Source of the DNA: an archaeon
GTDB lineage: Archaea; Asgardarchaeota; Hermodarchaeia; Hermodarchaeales; Hermodarchaeaceae
Direction: 5' to 3'
DNA length: 6,903 nt
NCBI GenBank assembly: GCA_016550425.1
Contig: JABXGS010000003.1
Location: forward strand, 1 to 6,903
Within the stretch, counting starts at the first letter, position 1, and each line of letters opens with the position of its first letter. Made by a program: the position numbers and the translations under genes. This document shows, piece after piece, positions 5,224 through 6,903 of the stretch. Under the pieces are notes generated by a model. The model was not told the origin of the DNA. It searched no databases and worked only from the letters and a program-made list of their open reading frames with translations.

Positions 5224-6147
5224 CATAAGCAATTTTAGATAATTTTCAACACGCGTATGTGTGCAGGCTTCTCGTTTTGAGAGCGTTGGGTTACGTTCAA
5301 GCCAATACTCAGCTGCTAGATTTTCCAGAATTCGATTGGCACCGGATCCATATTGAAGCGCTCGTTTTGGGGCGTTAACAACCTGGGAGGGGAGATTTAA
5401 GGAGTGTGCAAGCAGTCGGAGTACGCGTTTTCGAACAACCCCTTCATTGGTTTGCGTGATTTTACATGAAAGAGTAAGTGTTGAGGAAAAATCCTTGATT
5501 TTCTGATCAAGGTAGGGTAAAACCAACTGCAGGTTAAAGTGACTAGCTATTGCGGTCATTAGTGGAAGGGTTTCTTCTTGAAGCATATGGAAATCAGTTG
5601 CCATTTGGGTTATGACAGATTGCGCATCTGCTTCAATCAATTGTTTTTCGTGTTTTGCATATCCTCCGAAAAGCTCGTCTGCACCCTGGCCACTGAAAAG
5701 CGTTTTAATGTTGAAATTTGCTGCACAGCGAGCTGCAAAGAAATGTGTAATGGCTAGTTCTGTATGTAATACATCAACACGCCTAAGTATGGACAGAATT
5801 GTAGGAAGAGCTTCTTGAGCATCTTCGATAGTGAATAGTTGAATTGTTAGTGGAAGGTTTAAGGACGCTGCGGCGATACGAGCCTGGGCAATATCTTTTG
5901 CCGACTCGACTCCCGCAACAAAGAGTTGAAAGGGCTTTGGGTAAATTTCTGATAATATAGCGGTTATTACGCTACTATCAAGACCACCAGAGAACAAGAC
6001 TCCAAATGGTTCCGAAGTGTCAAAGATCTCTGATATTACATTGTTTAGGAGGAAATGAAGATGACGACTAGACTGAATGCAAGGATCTTTCTTCATTGTG
6101 AGACACGCCAATGGTTCAGTACAAGTTATCGGCAGGTTTATTTGCAT
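5203..6147 (-). CDS. stand-alone asparagine-synthetase-type PP-loop ATPase (no glutaminase domain)
   Basis: This 314-residue protein matches the C-terminal synthetase domain of AsnB. The ATP pyrophosphatase PP-loop is SGGLDSS (53-59), the second signature SGQGADELFGGY spans 152-163, PYLDQKIKDF (211-220) corresponds to the PFLD motif, and PKRALQYGSG (260-269) supplies the conserved Lys/Arg region. Such domains adenylate a carboxylate such as aspartate and transfer ammonia. The N-terminal Ntn glutaminase domain of AsnB (catalytic Cys2, about 200 residues) is absent; only 52 residues precede the PP-loop. It would therefore use free ammonia or a separate amidotransferase, or act on another substrate, as some AsnB relatives do. 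Short archaeal members like this are known, and asparagine synthesis is not proven. ATG 6147 was chosen as the longest form, though ATG 6096 is possible; neither has a Shine-Dalgarno. Confidence 0.85.
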   Translation of the reverse strand: MQINLPITCTEPLACLTMKKDPCIQSSRHLHFLLNNVISEIFDTSEPFGVLFSGGLDSSVITAILSEIYPKPFQLFVAGVESAKDIAQARIAAASLNLPLTIQLFTIEDAQEALPTILSILRRVDVLHTELAITHFFAARCAANFNIKTLFSGQGADELFGGYAKHEKQLIEADAQSVITQMATDFHMLQEETLPLMTAIASHFNLQLVLPYLDQKIKDFSSTLTLSCKITQTNEGVVRKRVLRLLAHSLNLPSQVVNAPKRALQYGSGANRILENLAAEYWLERNPTLSKREACTHTRVENYLKLLMKQKSVK

Positions 6148-6185
6148 CGATAAGCTGAAAAATCTCTGGTCGCTTATCCGCGATG
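6145..6185 (-). promoter_or_regulatory. stem-loop enclosing the PP-loop gene start codon
   Basis: In plus-strand terms CATCG (6145-6149) and ATAAGC (6150-6155) pair with GCTTAT (6172-6177) and CGATG (6181-6185). This leaves a three-base bulge and a 16-base loop. In the minus transcript the ATG at 6147 would be buried in an 11-bp stem. If translation really starts at 6096, the hairpin is a leader element. Confidence 0.4.
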
Positions 6186-6550
6186 ACAGGAAGGCATTTG
6201 AGTGACCGCACTTGCGGGATGAACTATCATAGTTACCTAGAGCGAGTGAGCGGCTAAGTTTGTTTAATCAATGCGCGCGCAACCGACTCTATTATTCTCA
6301 AGTCTATTTCGTTACTTAGCCTATTAAAATCGCCATAACCTGAGATAGTGAGAAGTTTTAGTGAATTATTATCATTCCCTCTGTGGGAGTGCTCTCAAGT
6401 GCAACAAGACATAGCTAAGTTCCTTCGAAGACAAGAATTACCTAAATCAGAAATTAACTTCACAGCTATTTACGTATTCAAATCACTGCCGACTTAAAAT
6501 AGGATTTTTATGGAATGACGTGAAAATAGGTTAGAAGGCGGGATCTTTTC
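6186..6550. other. long intergenic region, no confident gene
   Basis: With the start hairpin, 403 bases separate the PP-loop gene from the glutaredoxin gene. It contains small palindromes: CCGC-ACTT-GCGG (6206-6217), AACTAT-C-ATAGTT (6222-6234) and TGCGCGCGCA (6272-6281). A short + frame (GTG 6348 to TAA 6495-6497, 49 residues) begins about 25 bases after a TATA-like TATTAAAA, but its peptide resembles nothing I recognise. TTTTTATGG at 6505-6513 may be the TATA box of the glutaredoxin gene. I see no tRNA, C/D-box RNA or mobile-element end. Confidence 0.45.
6505..6513 (+). promoter_or_regulatory. possible TATA box for the glutaredoxin-like gene
   Basis: TTTTTATGG would place initiation near 6535, just before the GGCGG box at 6537-6541. 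That box lies nine bases from GTG 6551 and has one mismatch to GGAGG. The leader would be about 15 bases. Confidence 0.3.
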
Positions 6551-6817
6551 GTGGTCTGTGTGGTGTACTCGAGCAGTGTTTGTCCCAGATGCGAAGTGCT
6601 CAAAGAATATCTCCACGACCATAGTGTTGAGCACACAGTTCGCATGGTGGACGAGCCTGATGCTCAAGTAGACGCATTGATGCTAAATATCTACAATACA
6701 CCCGCACTGGTCATTGGCAATAACGTACTTCATCAAAAGGATTTGTTCGCCAATAATCGACTCGATGAAAACACACTCTTAACATTCCTCAGGAGCAACG
6801 GACATGGCCCGACGTAA
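6551..6817 (+). CDS. glutaredoxin/thioredoxin-like small redox protein
   Basis: This 88-residue protein begins with the beta strand VCVVYSSS and then the CPRC redox motif (Cys11, Cys14). The cis-proline motif NTP (49-51) before ALVIGNNVL and a C-terminal helix (DENTLLTFLRSN) complete a minimal thioredoxin fold of NrdH/glutaredoxin size. It would reduce disulfides in the cytoplasm, most plausibly in a dedicated partner enzyme. The GTG at 6551 directly precedes the first strand and has GGCGG nine bases upstream, so it is the likely start. The next gene begins inside its 3' end (ATG 6804, 14-base overlap), so the two are probably translationally coupled and may work together. Small glutaredoxins are often found beside ribonucleotide reductase genes, but the partner here is not identified. 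Confidence 0.85.
   Translation: MVCVVYSSSVCPRCEVLKEYLHDHSVEHTVRMVDEPDAQVDALMLNIYNTPALVIGNNVLHQKDLFANNRLDENTLLTFLRSNGHGPT
6791..6795 (+). promoter_or_regulatory. Shine-Dalgarno site of the final partial gene
   Basis: AGGAG lies within the 3' end of the glutaredoxin gene, eight bases before ATG 6804. It is the main evidence that a new gene starts there. Confidence 0.6.
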
Positions 6818-6903
6818 GAGGACACAAAGAGGGATAACAAAGCGTACGGTGTCATTAGATAGGTGGATTCAGGCTGTCCGAAAAGAGGAAGCTGGAATGC
6901 CGA
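6804..6903 (+). CDS. unidentified gene, N-terminus only (3' truncated)
   Basis: Only 33 codons are visible, starting ARRKRTQRGITKRTV after the initiator Met and continuing SLDRWIQAVRKEEAG. The N-terminus is strongly basic and then becomes amphipathic. The start has a good AGGAG box at spacing 8 and overlaps the stop of the glutaredoxin-like gene by 14 bases in another frame. No family motif is reached before the window ends. A class III (anaerobic) ribonucleotide reductase is one guess from the neighbouring small glutaredoxin, but nothing in the visible residues proves it. Confidence 0.6.
   Translation, partial: MARRKRTQRGITKRTVSLDRWIQAVRKEEAGMP

Noticed and set aside
6186..6550. tRNA or C/D-box guide RNA in the long spacer
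   Set aside because: No cloverleaf with a TTCGA-type T arm and no paired RTGATGA/CTGA boxes were found by eye.

Overview
The window is archaeal chromosomal DNA. It carries an archaeal/eukaryotic-type ribosomal protein (eL35A), a GTPBP1-type translational GTPase, a Roadblock/LC7 protein, several tiny winged-helix proteins, TATA-like boxes, and an AGGTGA ribosome-binding site that matches the archaeal 16S tail. Abundant Roadblock proteins, GTPBP1-like GTPases and eukaryote-flavoured ribosomal proteins together make an Asgard archaeon (Loki-, Thor- or Heimdall-type) the best guess. A TACK-group archaeon such as a bathyarchaeon is not excluded. The phylum is inferred, not seen directly.

Layout: (1) 1-359, + strand: C-terminal two thirds of a HAD phosphatase. 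(2) 424-2097, +: GTPBP1-like GTPase, ending 14 bases from (3) a two-helix membrane protein (2112-2759, -), whose start overlaps the end of (4) a winged-helix gene (2713-3084, -). (5) A 262-base palindrome-rich AT-rich divergent promoter region. (6) 3347-3586, +: a 79-residue ArsR-like winged-helix protein. (7) A hairpin-rich convergent spacer. (8) 3674-4054, -: small protein with an Ala/Glu segment and a probable winged helix. (9) 4150-4635, -: eL35A with a long lysine-rich repeat tail, head to head with (10) 4802-5191, +: a Roadblock protein. (11) 5203-6147, -: a stand-alone asparagine-synthetase-type PP-loop enzyme. (12) A 403-base spacer. (13) 6551-6817, +: a small glutaredoxin-like protein overlapping (14) the start of an unidentified gene that runs off the end.

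The genes are mostly housekeeping or regulatory and arranged in short divergent and convergent units. Two pairs look co-translated: HTH plus membrane protein, and glutaredoxin plus the partial downstream gene. There is no sign of phage, insertion sequence, CRISPR or defence island. The observations most worth checking are a Schlafen/AlbA_2-like signature in the N-terminal domain of the GTPase, its unusual start site inside a (TG)5 tract, the histone-H1-like tail on eL35A, and the HTH/membrane-protein pair with palindromes in its promoter.
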